This document shows positions 38,355 to 47,997 of a stretch of DNA of 53,101 nucleotides, piece by piece; within the stretch, counting starts at the first letter, position 1, and each line of letters starts with the position of its first letter. Below the pieces are notes generated by a model. The model did no database searches and had not been told where the DNA came from. It saw only the letters and a program-made list of their open reading frames with translations. Both the position numbers and the translations under genes were made by a program. Source of the stretch: Salinivirgaceae bacterium (lineage in GTDB: Bacteria > Bacteroidota > Bacteroidia > Bacteroidales > SZUA-534). Where the stretch lies: assembly GCA_016342715.1 (NCBI GenBank), contig JAEINW010000011.1, positions 1 to 53,101 of the forward strand. Direction: 5' to 3'.

Positions 38355-40460
38355 ATGCCTACAGTACTTGATGAAAATATAACCTATTTAAAAGGGGTTG
38401 GTCCGAATAAAGCCAATGTTTTAGCCAGTGAGTTAAATATAAAAACCTATGGCGATTTATTGTTTCATTTCCCCTATAAATATGTTGACCGAACAAAGTT
38501 TTATAAGCTTAATGAGTTAAACCCTCAAATGAATTTTGTGCAGGTTAAAGGAAAAATTTCGAGTTATGAAATGGTTGGCGAAAAAAGGAAACAGCGTTTG
38601 GTTGTTAAATTTTTTGACGAAACGGGTTCAGTAAAGCTTATTTGGTTTAAGGGTGCCAAATGGATTGCAGAGAAATTAAAAATTAATAGCGATTATATAA
38701 TTTTTGGAAAACCCACTTTATTTAATCAAGAGATAAATTTTACACATCCCGACTTGGAAGAAGCTCAAGCGCATGAAAATAAAATGAGCTTTAATTTACA
38801 GGCTTACTATCCTACCACAGAGCACATGAAAAACAAGTTTTTAAACTCAAAAGCTATTCATACCATGATATTGAGTTTAATGCCAAAAGTGGTTGCAAAC
38901 ATTCGGGAGACTTTACCTGCTTACCTTATAAAACAATATAAATTATTATATTTAAACGAGGCTATTGAAAATATTCATCTTCCAAAAAGCAATGATTTGT
39001 TGCAAAAGGCACAGTTTCGCCTAAAATTTGAAGAGTTATTTTATGTTCAACTAAAAATATTCAGATTAAAAACTTATCAAAGCACCCATTATAAAGGATT
39101 TAGATTTGAAAAGGTTGGTGAATATTTTAATAATTTTTATACTAAGCAATTGCCCTTTGAACTTACTGGAGCGCAAAAGAAAGTAATAAAAGAAATTAGG
39201 CGCGATACTAATACAGGTTCGCAAATGAATCGTTTGCTTCAAGGCGATGTGGGCAGCGGCAAAACTTTAGTGGCTCTGATGTCGATGCTTCTTGCCATTG
39301 ATAATGGATTCCAAACTTGCTTAATGGCTCCCACCGAGATTTTGGCTAATCAGCACTTTAAATCAATTCAAGAATTGGTGGAACCTTTAGGTGTTACTGT
39401 AGGATTATTAACCGGTTCAAAAAAACAAAAGGAACGGCGTATTTTGCATGAAGACTTACTTAATGGTAATTTAAAGATTTTGATAGGAACTCATGCTCTT
39501 ATTGAAGATATGGTAAAATTTGCAAATTTAGGCTTTGTAGTTATCGATGAACAACATCGGTTTGGCGTGGCGCAACGTGCCAAACTTTGGAAAAAAAACA
39601 TACATCCTCCACACGTGCTGGTAATGACAGCTACACCAATTCCCCGTACTTTAGCAATGACCTTGTATGGCGATTTGGATGTGTCGGTTATTGATGAATT
39701 ACCACCAGGCAGAAAACCTGTTACAACGGTTCATTATTACGATTCAAAGCGCTTGCGTGTTTTTGGCTTTATTAAAGAACAAATAAAATTAGGCAGGCAA
39801 GTGTATATTGTGTATCCGCTTATTAAGGAATCGGAAAAAATGGATTATAAAGATTTGGAAGATGGTTTGGAAAGCATTTCAAGGGCATTCCCCATACCCG
39901 AATATTCAATAAGTGTAGTTCATGGTAAAATGAAACCTGCCGAAAAAGACAAGGCTATGGAGTTGTTTGTACGAAAACAAACACAAATAATGGTTGCAAC
40001 AACTGTGATAGAGGTGGGCGTTAATATTCCCAATGCATCGGTTATGATTGTGGAAAGTGCCGAAAGGTTTGGTTTGTCGCAACTCCATCAATTGCGTGGT
40101 AGAGTGGGGCGAGGGGCCGATCAATCGTATTGTATTTTAATGACTGGAAATAAGCTGACTGATGTTGGAAGAAAAAGAATAGAAACCATGGTTCGCACCA
40201 ACGATGGTTTTGAAATATCGGAAGTTGACTTGAAACTGCGTGGACCTGGTGACATTGAAGGTACCCAACAAAGTGGAATACCGCTTGATTTTAAAATTGC
40301 CAACTTAGCAAAAGACACCCAAATTTTAAGCTTTGCACGACAAATTGCTGAGCAAATAATTGAAAAAGATCCAAAGCTTGAGCATTCAGACAATGCCATA
40401 TTAAAAAGGCAAATGGAACTCAAGTGGAAATATGAATTTAATTGGAGTCAAATAAGTTAA
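38355..40460 (+). CDS. recG: ATP-dependent DNA helicase RecG
   Basis: LLQGDVGSGKTLVALMSM, VVIDEQHRFGVAQRAKL, MTATPIPRTLAMTLYGDLDVSVIDELPPGRKPV, LSQLHQLRGRVGRG. Confidence 0.97.
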   Translation: MPTVLDENITYLKGVGPNKANVLASELNIKTYGDLLFHFPYKYVDRTKFYKLNELNPQMNFVQVKGKISSYEMVGEKRKQRLVVKFFDETGSVKLIWFKGAKWIAEKLKINSDYIIFGKPTLFNQEINFTHPDLEEAQAHENKMSFNLQAYYPTTEHMKNKFLNSKAIHTMILSLMPKVVANIRETLPAYLIKQYKLLYLNEAIENIHLPKSNDLLQKAQFRLKFEELFYVQLKIFRLKTYQSTHYKGFRFEKVGEYFNNFYTKQLPFELTGAQKKVIKEIRRDTNTGSQMNRLLQGDVGSGKTLVALMSMLLAIDNGFQTCLMAPTEILANQHFKSIQELVEPLGVTVGLLTGSKKQKERRILHEDLLNGNLKILIGTHALIEDMVKFANLGFVVIDEQHRFGVAQRAKLWKKNIHPPHVLVMTATPIPRTLAMTLYGDLDVSVIDELPPGRKPVTTVHYYDSKRLRVFGFIKEQIKLGRQVYIVYPLIKESEKMDYKDLEDGLESISRAFPIPEYSISVVHGKMKPAEKDKAMELFVRKQTQIMVATTVIEVGVNIPNASVMIVESAERFGLSQLHQLRGRVGRGADQSYCILMTGNKLTDVGRKRIETMVRTNDGFEISEVDLKLRGPGDIEGTQQSGIPLDFKIANLAKDTQILSFARQIAEQIIEKDPKLEHSDNAILKRQMELKWKYEFNWSQIS

Positions 40461-40686
40461 GTTTTTCTTGTTTATTAAATAGTTTACACAGCCGTTATTT
40501 CAATCGTGTGCGAAATTATCATGCTTTAATAAATTACTGTTCGCAAACTATAATAGTGATACTGAGAGTACTTTTATTGTGCAAACGATTTCATAAATTG
40601 CCATTTTTTCTAGTGTTTTTAACCTGCTCCATAGCATATTGTTTTGATCTTTGTGCTAATTTCGCCGTTAATAAATATTAAAAACT

Positions 40687-40854
40687 ATGAGTGAAATTTT
40701 GGAGAAAGAAGTGAAGGAGAAAGGAAAAATGCCCATAGAAAGTAAGGGTAAAAACTCAAAAAACACTTCGTCAACGGTTCGTCTTACTGGAACAATTATC
40801 GACACCATAATTGAGTGGGAGGATTCTCCTGAATCTGATGATTTTTGGGCTTAA
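40687..40854 (+). CDS. Putative 55-aa charged small protein
   Basis: MSEILEKEVKEKGKMPIESKGKNSKNTSSTVRLTGTIIDTIIEWEDSPESDDFWA*; preceded by TAATTTCG at 40657 (one mismatch to TAnnTTTG). Below the ORF cutoff. Confidence 0.5.
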   Translation: MSEILEKEVKEKGKMPIESKGKNSKNTSSTVRLTGTIIDTIIEWEDSPESDDFWA

Positions 40855-41164
40855 ATATTGGGTCTTTAATTTTACTTTTTTGCAACAATTAAAAGTATTT
40901 TAATAAAATATTTTTCTCACTCGATTGTTTTTAAGCTTAAAAATTCATCTTCTTAAGGTTTAATAGCATATTTTAATTCAACAATAATTCATAAATTATT
41001 ATTATATGTTATGTCATTGTATGGGTCTATTTCTATTATGTATTTGATACACTAGCTGTTGTGTTTTTGTGAATGTAATCGAATCCGCTTATTTATACTT
41101 ATCCTAAATAACAATTCTGCTTTAAAAAAGCATGTATCCTTTTCCGATTATTTCTCAAAGGTTT

Positions 41165-41172
41165 TACTTTTG
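41165..41172 (+). promoter_or_regulatory. TAnnTTTG -7 element of the rseC-rnf operon
   Basis: TACTTTTG, 17 nt upstream of the ATG at 41190. Confidence 0.5.
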
Positions 41173-41189
41173 CTGCAAACAAATAATTA

Positions 41190-41603
41190 ATGAGTCAAGC
41201 AACTATTTCTCATCAGGGTATTATTGAATCGGTGACACCTGAGAACATAAAAGTTCGGATCATGAATGTTTCGGCTTGCGCAGCGTGTCATGTAAAAGGA
41301 GCTTGCAGTGCTTCGGATACGCAAGAGAAAATAATTGATGCCCTTCCTAACGGAAATATTTATAAATCGGGTGACCTTGTTACATTGCTAGTCAAGGAAT
41401 CGATGGGGTTTAAAGCTTTGTTTTTAGGCTATCTTTTACCCTTTTTATTGGTGGTTGTTGTATTAATTATTGGAACATTTTTAGAACTAAGAGAGTTGAT
41501 TGCAGGATTACTTTCACTTTCAATATTAATTCCCTATTATGTTTTCTTATTCTTTTTTAAAGATCAGATAAAAAAATCATTCGTATTTGAAATAAAACAA
41601 TAA
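41190..41603 (+). CDS. RseC/MucC-like SoxR-reducing / sigma-E regulatory protein
   Basis: GIIESVTPENIKVRIMNVSACAACHVKGACSASD plus two TMs; directly upstream of rnfB. Confidence 0.88.
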   Translation: MSQATISHQGIIESVTPENIKVRIMNVSACAACHVKGACSASDTQEKIIDALPNGNIYKSGDLVTLLVKESMGFKALFLGYLLPFLLVVVVLIIGTFLELRELIAGLLSLSILIPYYVFLFFFKDQIKKSFVFEIKQ

Positions 41604-41615
41604 ATAACTAACAAC

Positions 41616-42500
41616 ATGAGTATTACAATTATTTATACCATTATTTCACTAAGTGCACTCGGTGTAACAGCCGCAATAATTTTATATTTTGTTGCACAAA
41701 AGTTTAAGGTGGTTGAAGATCCTCGTATTGATCAGGTGGAAGAAATGTTGCCTGGCGCAAACTGTGGGGGCTGTGGATTCCCTGGTTGTAGAGGGTTTGC
41801 TGACGCTTTGGTAAAAGCCGATGACATTTCTAATTACAATTGTCCGGTTTCCGATGCTCAAGCCATGGTTGATATTGCCGGAGTGCTGGGCCATGAAGCT
41901 ACTGCTGCTGATCCAAAAATTGCCGTAGTACGTTGTAATGGCACTTGCGACAATAGAAAATCAGTTAATAATTACGATGGTGCAAAAACGTGTTCCATTG
42001 AAGCAGCACTTTACGCAGGCGATACGGGCTGTAGCTTTGGTTGCTTTGGTCATGGAGATTGTGTGGATGCTTGCACCTTTGATGCCATGTATATGGATAG
42101 TAAAACTGGGTTGCCAGTAATTATTGATGATAAATGTGTGGCTTGTGGAGCTTGTGTAAAAGCTTGTCCAAAAAACATTATAGAGCTTAGAAATAAAGGA
42201 AAAAAAGACCGACGAATATTTGTGTCGTGCGTTAATGAAGACAAAGGTGGACCTGCTAAAAAGGCGTGTTCGGTTGCTTGTATTGGATGCGGAAAATGCG
42301 TAAAAGTTTGCCCTTTTGATGCAATTACTATTGAAAATAATCTAGCATACATTGATTATAACAAGTGTAAATTGTGTCGTAAATGTGTTGTTGAGTGTCC
42401 AACCAATGCTATTCATGAGTTAAACTTTCCTCCACGAAAGCCAGTTGCTGAAAAAACAGAAGCTGTAATAAAAGAGAACTCAACTGAAAATAAAGATTAA
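41616..42500 (+). CDS. rnfB: Rnf electron transport complex subunit B
   Basis: LPGANCGGCGFPGCRGFADAL; multiple CxxCxxCxxxCP ferredoxin clusters. Confidence 0.97.
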   Translation: MSITIIYTIISLSALGVTAAIILYFVAQKFKVVEDPRIDQVEEMLPGANCGGCGFPGCRGFADALVKADDISNYNCPVSDAQAMVDIAGVLGHEATAADPKIAVVRCNGTCDNRKSVNNYDGAKTCSIEAALYAGDTGCSFGCFGHGDCVDACTFDAMYMDSKTGLPVIIDDKCVACGACVKACPKNIIELRNKGKKDRRIFVSCVNEDKGGPAKKACSVACIGCGKCVKVCPFDAITIENNLAYIDYNKCKLCRKCVVECPTNAIHELNFPPRKPVAEKTEAVIKENSTENKD

Positions 42501-42516
42501 TTTAATAGGAGATAAC

Positions 42517-43848
42517 ATGCTAAAAACATTCAAAAAAGGTGGCGTTCATCCGGCTGAAAATAAATTATCGGCCAATGCTCCTATTGTGACCGCTGAAATA
42601 CCAAAAACTGCTACCATTCCTTTGGGACAGCATATTGGAGCACCTGCAAGCCCAATTGTAAAAAAAGGCGATCAGGTAAAAGTAGGACAAGTTATTGCCC
42701 AAAGTAGTGGCTTTGTTTCAGCAAATATTCATTCTTCGGTTTCGGGAACGGTAGCCAAAATTGATGATATAATTGATGCCACAGGTTTTAAAAAGCCTTG
42801 TATTATTATTACAGTGGAAGGAGATGAATGGTTAGAAGAAATAAATCGTTCAAGCGATATTGATAAAAACCTGAATCACAAATCAGCGGACATTATTAAT
42901 AAAGTAAAGGAAGCCGGTATTGTAGGTCTGGGTGGAGCAACCTTCCCATCGCACATTAAATTATCGGTTCCTCCTGGAAAAACTGCTGAGGTTCTTTTAA
43001 TTAATGGTGTGGAATGTGAACCCTATTTAACGGCCGATCATCGTTTAATGCTTGAAAAAGGCGAAGAGATGATTATTGGAACTAAACTTCTGATGATTGC
43101 TCTTGGAGTTAGCAAAGGTGCCATTGGTATTGAAAACAATAAACCAGACGCTATTAAACACTTGCAAGAAATTGTTAAAAATTACGAAGGAATTGAGGTA
43201 GTTCCGTTAAAAGTTAAATACCCACAAGGAGGCGAAAAACAATTAATTAAAGCTGTAATTAATCGTGAAGTTCCTTCAGGAACTTTACCTATTGAAGTAG
43301 GAGCAGTGGTGCACAATGTAGGTACTGCCTTTGCTGTTTACGAGGCTGTGCAAAAAAACAAACCTTTACTCGAAAGGGTAGTTACGGTAACCGGAAAATC
43401 AGTTTCAAATCCATCAAACTTTATGGTTCGTATTGGTACGCCAACTACTCAGCTAATTGAAGCAGCTGGGGGCTTACCTCAAGATACTGGCAAAGTAGTA
43501 AGTGGTGGACCAATGATGGGAAAGGCTCTTAGTAATTTAGGGGTGCCAATTACCAAAGGTTCTTCAGGAGTATTGCTTTTTAAGAAAGATGAAGCAAGCC
43601 GTCGATTAATTCAACCTTGTATTCGTTGTGCAAAATGTGTAACTGTTTGTCCAATGGGCTTAGAACCTTATTTGCTTATGAATCAAACTGAAATGCAAAA
43701 CTGGGAAGAGGTTGAAAACAACCGAACTATGGATTGCATTGAATGTGGATCGTGTATGTATACTTGTCCTGCTGACAGGCCATTGCTTGATTACATTCGT
43801 TTGGGAAAATCAACAGTTGGTAATATAATAAGATCAAGAAAACAATAA
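42517..43848 (+). CDS. rnfC: Rnf electron transport complex subunit C
   Basis: FKKGGVHPAENK, GGATFPSHIKLSVPPG, GVECEPYLTADHRLMLE, CIRCAKCVTVCPMGLEP, CIECGSCMYTCPADRPL. Confidence 0.97.
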   Translation: MLKTFKKGGVHPAENKLSANAPIVTAEIPKTATIPLGQHIGAPASPIVKKGDQVKVGQVIAQSSGFVSANIHSSVSGTVAKIDDIIDATGFKKPCIIITVEGDEWLEEINRSSDIDKNLNHKSADIINKVKEAGIVGLGGATFPSHIKLSVPPGKTAEVLLINGVECEPYLTADHRLMLEKGEEMIIGTKLLMIALGVSKGAIGIENNKPDAIKHLQEIVKNYEGIEVVPLKVKYPQGGEKQLIKAVINREVPSGTLPIEVGAVVHNVGTAFAVYEAVQKNKPLLERVVTVTGKSVSNPSNFMVRIGTPTTQLIEAAGGLPQDTGKVVSGGPMMGKALSNLGVPITKGSSGVLLFKKDEASRRLIQPCIRCAKCVTVCPMGLEPYLLMNQTEMQNWEEVENNRTMDCIECGSCMYTCPADRPLLDYIRLGKSTVGNIIRSRKQ

Positions 43849-44852
43849 TGGATAAATTAATTAATGTATCTCCCTCCCCACACGTAGCAGGAGATTATTC
43901 CGTAAAAAAGATAATGTATGGCGTGGTGCTGGCCTTGTTGCCTGCCCTTGCTGCATCTATCTATTATTTTGGTATGGGGGCCATTGTAGTTACTTTAGTC
44001 GCCATTGCAAGTTGTGTTATTTTTGAATATCTAATTCAGAAATTCATTATAAAAACAAAACCTACCATTTCCGATGGTTCAGCAATATTAACAGGTTTGT
44101 TATTAGCTTTTAACGTACCAAGTAACTTACCTATTTGGATAATTGTTATTGGAGCATTAGTTTCCATAGGAATTGGAAAAATGTCGTTTGGAGGTTTAGG
44201 GCAAAACCCTTTTAATCCTGCATTGGTAGGACGTGTATTTTTATTAATATCGTTTCCCGTGCAAATGACAAGCTGGCCTATTCCAAAAGGATTTAATACG
44301 GGTTATGCCGATGCTGTAACTGGAGCAACGCCTTTAGCTTTAATGAAAGAAGGTTTAGGAAATAATGAAACTGTTTCAAACATAATGAATTCAATACCCG
44401 ATCACATGCAACTGTTTTATGGTTCGATGGGAGGAAGTATGGGTGAAGTTTGCGCATTAGCCTTAGTACTTGGATTTGCATACATGCTTATTCGTAAAAT
44501 AATTACTTGGCATATTCCTGTATTTTTGGTTGGAACGGTATTCGCTTTTACAGGAATTTTACACCTAGTAAATCCTGAGCAATTTGCCGATCCACTTTTT
44601 CATATCTTAACCGGAGGTGTTTTATTAGGAGCAGTTTTTATGGCCACCGACATGGTTACATCACCCATGACACCCAAAGGAATGGCGGTGTTTGCAATTG
44701 GGATTGGTGTTATTACCGTGCTAATAAGAACTTTTGGAGCTTATCCTGAAGGAATTTCATTTGCCATATTAATAATGAATGCATGTGTACCGATAATTAA
44801 TCGATACATGAAACCTAAACGATTTGGAGAGGAGGTTAAAAATGGGAAGTAA
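43848..44852 (+). CDS. rnfD: Rnf electron transport complex subunit D
   Basis: NPFNPALVGRVFLLISFP, DAVTGATPLALMK (flavinylation motif), ATDMVTSPMTPKG. Confidence 0.97.
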   Translation: MDKLINVSPSPHVAGDYSVKKIMYGVVLALLPALAASIYYFGMGAIVVTLVAIASCVIFEYLIQKFIIKTKPTISDGSAILTGLLLAFNVPSNLPIWIIVIGALVSIGIGKMSFGGLGQNPFNPALVGRVFLLISFPVQMTSWPIPKGFNTGYADAVTGATPLALMKEGLGNNETVSNIMNSIPDHMQLFYGSMGGSMGEVCALALVLGFAYMLIRKIITWHIPVFLVGTVFAFTGILHLVNPEQFADPLFHILTGGVLLGAVFMATDMVTSPMTPKGMAVFAIGIGVITVLIRTFGAYPEGISFAILIMNACVPIINRYMKPKRFGEEVKNGK

Positions 44853-45492
44853 AAAAGAATCAACATTTATAAATATGGTAATTGCGCTGTTCATAGTAAC
44901 AGGAATTGCATCTACCACACTTGGATTTGTTTACGAATTCACTAAAGAACCCATTGCTCTTGCTAAGTTGAATAAAAAACTAGATGCAATTAAAGCAGTT
45001 GTTCCAACTTTCGATAACAATCCTGATTCTGTTAAATTCGAAATTCCAGTTGAAGGTGGCGATCCAGTAATGGCTTATCCTGCCAAATTGGGTGATAAAT
45101 TAGTCGGAACAGCTATTGAATCGTATACAATGAAAGGTTTTAGTGGACTTATTAAAATTATGGTCGGTTTAAAACCAGATGGAACAATTAACAATATTTC
45201 AGTTCTTGAACACAAGGAAACTCCAGGTTTAGGAACGCATATGAAAGATGATTGGTTTTCGGGTCAATTTATTGATAAAAACCCAGCATCCTTTAAAGTT
45301 AAGGTTAAAAAAGATGGGGGCGATGTGGATGCGATAACGGCTGCAACCATTAGTAGTAGAGCTTATTGCGATGCGCTAACCAGAGCTTACAATGCATTTA
45401 TGAATCAACCCAAAAAAGAAGAAATGCTTTTAGATACAACACCGGCAACTGATAGTACCATAGTTGCTTCAACAGAAGGAGGTGTAAAATGA
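44842..45492 (+). CDS. rnfG: Rnf electron transport complex subunit G
   Basis: HKETPGLGTHM, DAITAATISSRAYCDAL. Start MGSKKESTF preferred, with GGAGG 6 nt upstream (ORF track start is 44824). Confidence 0.95.
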   Translation: MGSKKESTFINMVIALFIVTGIASTTLGFVYEFTKEPIALAKLNKKLDAIKAVVPTFDNNPDSVKFEIPVEGGDPVMAYPAKLGDKLVGTAIESYTMKGFSGLIKIMVGLKPDGTINNISVLEHKETPGLGTHMKDDWFSGQFIDKNPASFKVKVKKDGGDVDAITAATISSRAYCDALTRAYNAFMNQPKKEEMLLDTTPATDSTIVASTEGGVK

Positions 45493-46073
45493 GTCAATTA
45501 AAGAATTTTACCAAAGGTTTATTAAAAGAAAACCCTGTATTTGTTTTGCTGTTGGGTATGTGTCCAACGCTGGGTGTGACAACAACAGCAGTTAATGGAT
45601 TAGGAATGGGACTTGCAACTACCTTTGTATTGGTAATGTCGAACATGGTGGTTTCCATTGTAAAAAACGGAATTCCTGACAAAGTTAGAATACCCGCATT
45701 TATTGTAATTATTGCATCCTTTGTAACGGTAGTAGAATTAACCATGCAAGCATACCTACCATCCTTATTTGATAGTTTAGGACTTTTTATTCCACTTATT
45801 GTTGTAAACTGTGTGGTATTAGGGCGTGCTGAGGCTTTTGCATCAAAAAATAAAATTGGTGCATCTATTATGGATGGTTTAGGAATGGGAATTGGATTCA
45901 CATTGGCACTTACAGTTTTGGGTGCAGTTAGAGAATTATTGGGAGCAGGTGAAATATTTGGCTTGTCAATATTTGATGGTAGCTATGGAATGTTAGTTTT
46001 TATTTTACCTCCAGGAGCATTTATTGTTCTGGGTTACCTTATTTTAATTGTTAACAGATTAAATAAAGCATAG
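45489..46073 (+). CDS. rnfE: Rnf electron transport complex subunit E
   Basis: NPVFVLLLGMCPTLGVTTTAVNGLGMGLATTFVL, VNCVVLGRAEAFASKN. Confidence 0.97.
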   Translation: MSQLKNFTKGLLKENPVFVLLLGMCPTLGVTTTAVNGLGMGLATTFVLVMSNMVVSIVKNGIPDKVRIPAFIVIIASFVTVVELTMQAYLPSLFDSLGLFIPLIVVNCVVLGRAEAFASKNKIGASIMDGLGMGIGFTLALTVLGAVRELLGAGEIFGLSIFDGSYGMLVFILPPGAFIVLGYLILIVNRLNKA

Positions 46074-46084
46074 GAGAAACAATC

Positions 46085-46675
46085 ATGACGTATTTTATAA
46101 TAATTATAACAGCCATATTTGTTAATAATATTGTACTTAACCAATTTTTAGGTATTTGTCCATTTTTGGGAGTATCAAAAAAAATATCAACTGCAGCAGG
46201 TATGTCGGGAGCTGTTATGTTTGTAATGGTTATTGCAACTATTGTTACTTACTTAATTCAAACTTCAGTATTGGCTAAAGATGCTATTATTGAAGGTGTT
46301 GATTTAAGTTTTATGCAAACCATTACTTTTATTTTAGTAATTGCATCGTTAGTACAATTGGTTGAGATTATCCTTAAAAAAGTAAGCCCGGCTCTTTATC
46401 AGGCCTTGGGAGTATTTTTACCTTTAATAACTACAAACTGTGCCATCTTGGGAGTTGCCATTATGACCATACAAAAAGATTTTAGCCTTATGGAAGGTGT
46501 GGTTTTTGCTATAGCTTCATCTATTGGTTTTGGCTTAGCCTTGGTTCTTTTTGCTGGCTTACGTGAGCATATGGATTTAATGCATATTCCGAAAGGAATG
46601 AAAGGTATTCCAATTGCACTTGTAGTAGCTGGTATTTTAGCTATGGCTTTTATGGGCTTTAGTGGATTGGTGTAA
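46085..46675 (+). CDS. rnfA: Rnf electron transport complex subunit A
   Basis: NNIVLNQFLGICPFLGVSKK, LITTNCAILGVAI. Confidence 0.97.
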   Translation: MTYFIIIITAIFVNNIVLNQFLGICPFLGVSKKISTAAGMSGAVMFVMVIATIVTYLIQTSVLAKDAIIEGVDLSFMQTITFILVIASLVQLVEIILKKVSPALYQALGVFLPLITTNCAILGVAIMTIQKDFSLMEGVVFAIASSIGFGLALVLFAGLREHMDLMHIPKGMKGIPIALVVAGILAMAFMGFSGLV

Positions 46676-46700
46676 AAAAAACTTGCAATTATAATTTTAG

Positions 46701-46727
46701 AGAGAGCATTTTTTTGCTCTCTTTTTT
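46701..46727 (+). terminator. Rho-independent terminator of the rnf operon
   Basis: AGAGAGCA-TTTTTT-TGCTCTCT-TTTTT. Confidence 0.85.
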
Positions 46728-46811
46728 ATTGACTTGATAGTATCTAATCGTTACGCTTAATTTGGGGGAGATGTTCAGTCACTGTCGAACAGAGGGGTAA
46801 ATAAATATTTG

Positions 46812-46831
46812 CCTGCCTTCTGCTAGGTAGG
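46812..46831. repeat. CCTGCCT...AGGTAGG intergenic hairpin repeat
   Basis: CCTGCCTTCTGCTAGGTAGG, similar to the minus strand of 34144-34163. Confidence 0.45.
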
Positions 46832-46960
46832 TATCTTGCCGTCTTGTTTCGAGGATAGTCAACTTTAAATATTTCCTTATTAAAATTGCAATTTTGATAT
46901 TTTGACCCTTGCGGTGGGGTCGAATTTAACTAATAAAAATTGGTTGCAATTAATATAAAA

Positions 46961-47000
46961 AAATAAAGGGAGAGGCTTTTAAAGCCTCTCCCTTTATTTT
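46961..47000. terminator. Long perfect palindrome terminator downstream of the outer-membrane beta-barrel gene
   Basis: AAATAAAGGGAGAGGCTTTTAAAGCCTCTCCCTTTATTTT. Confidence 0.85.
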
Positions 47001-47013
47001 TTTTATAGTAGCA

Positions 47014-47697
47014 TTAGTTTCCTAATCCAATACCCACAGTAAGAGCAAAATTATTGTTATAAACAGCAGGTTTATTTTCAACATTGTTGAAATTTGTGAC
47101 TCCATAACGGTAAGTAAAATCAACTCTTAATATAAGCATTGATATTTCCATATTATAACCTACCCCAGCCATAAAGCCAACATCCATGCTTTTAAATCTG
47201 TCTGAAATATCTTCTGATGTAAGTATTTCTTCATCTTCAAATATTCTGTTTCTCAAATAATTTGCTTTAAGCAAAAAGTCAAAGCTTGGCCCGGCAAAAA
47301 CTCTTGAATCAAATCCAGCAACTTCAGTAATATACTGTGCCAATATAGGAACCTCAATTACAGAAAGATCTAAATTTTGTGATTCAAAATTGAAAGGTTT
47401 ACCTGTCTGGTCAACAAATAACGTAGATTTTTCATCATAATAGGTGGTGTAATCGCTGTCACGGCCACCTTTTTTAACAAACATTGGTTCAATGGAAACT
47501 CCTAGAATATCAAGCACATCATATTGAAAGAAACCTCCAATACCAAATCCTGGACGGTACGAGCTAAAGCTTTCATCCTGAACATATACGGAAGAGTGAG
47601 TGTAAGCACCTTTTACCCCATATTTCATCGATTGAGCATTAGCTGTAAATGCAAATAAAATGCAAATAATTACAGTTAAGTTAGTTGCTTTTTTCAT
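47014..47697 (-). CDS. PorT-like outer membrane beta-barrel protein
   Basis: Signal MKKATNLTVIICILFAFTANAQ (ORF track start is 47760); GVKGAYTHSSVY..GFGIGGFFQYDVLDILGVSIEPMFVKKGG; C-terminal LTVGIGLGN. Confidence 0.82.
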   Translation of the reverse strand: MKKATNLTVIICILFAFTANAQSMKYGVKGAYTHSSVYVQDESFSSYRPGFGIGGFFQYDVLDILGVSIEPMFVKKGGRDSDYTTYYDEKSTLFVDQTGKPFNFESQNLDLSVIEVPILAQYITEVAGFDSRVFAGPSFDFLLKANYLRNRIFEDEEILTSEDISDRFKSMDVGFMAGVGYNMEISMLILRVDFTYRYGVTNFNNVENKPAVYNNNFALTVGIGLGN

Positions 47698-47997
47698 TTT
47701 GGGTATAATTAAAATTAAGTCGAAATTCAAACAGTAAAATAAAAGCAAAATTGAATACAAAGCAATTTTTTTTTTGTTTCAATTATTTTCTACTGTTTTT
47801 AAGATATTTTTATCTTAATTTAAAAATGGCTACATATCGCTGTTATTCAGATCCTTGAAACTGCACAAAGCAAGGGTATGTGTGCATAAATTATTTATTG
47901 CGAAAAATTAAATTGGATTTATACTTGACTTGAATAGTCAAATTATAATAAATTAGCTTCTTAATTATTTATTAATTAACCCAAAATTATAAATATT

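Noticed and set aside
45494-45901. 135-aa minus-strand ORF inside rnfE
   Set aside because: Shadow ORF antisense to a clear rnfE; composition is that of a reverse-complement frame and no domain is recognisable.
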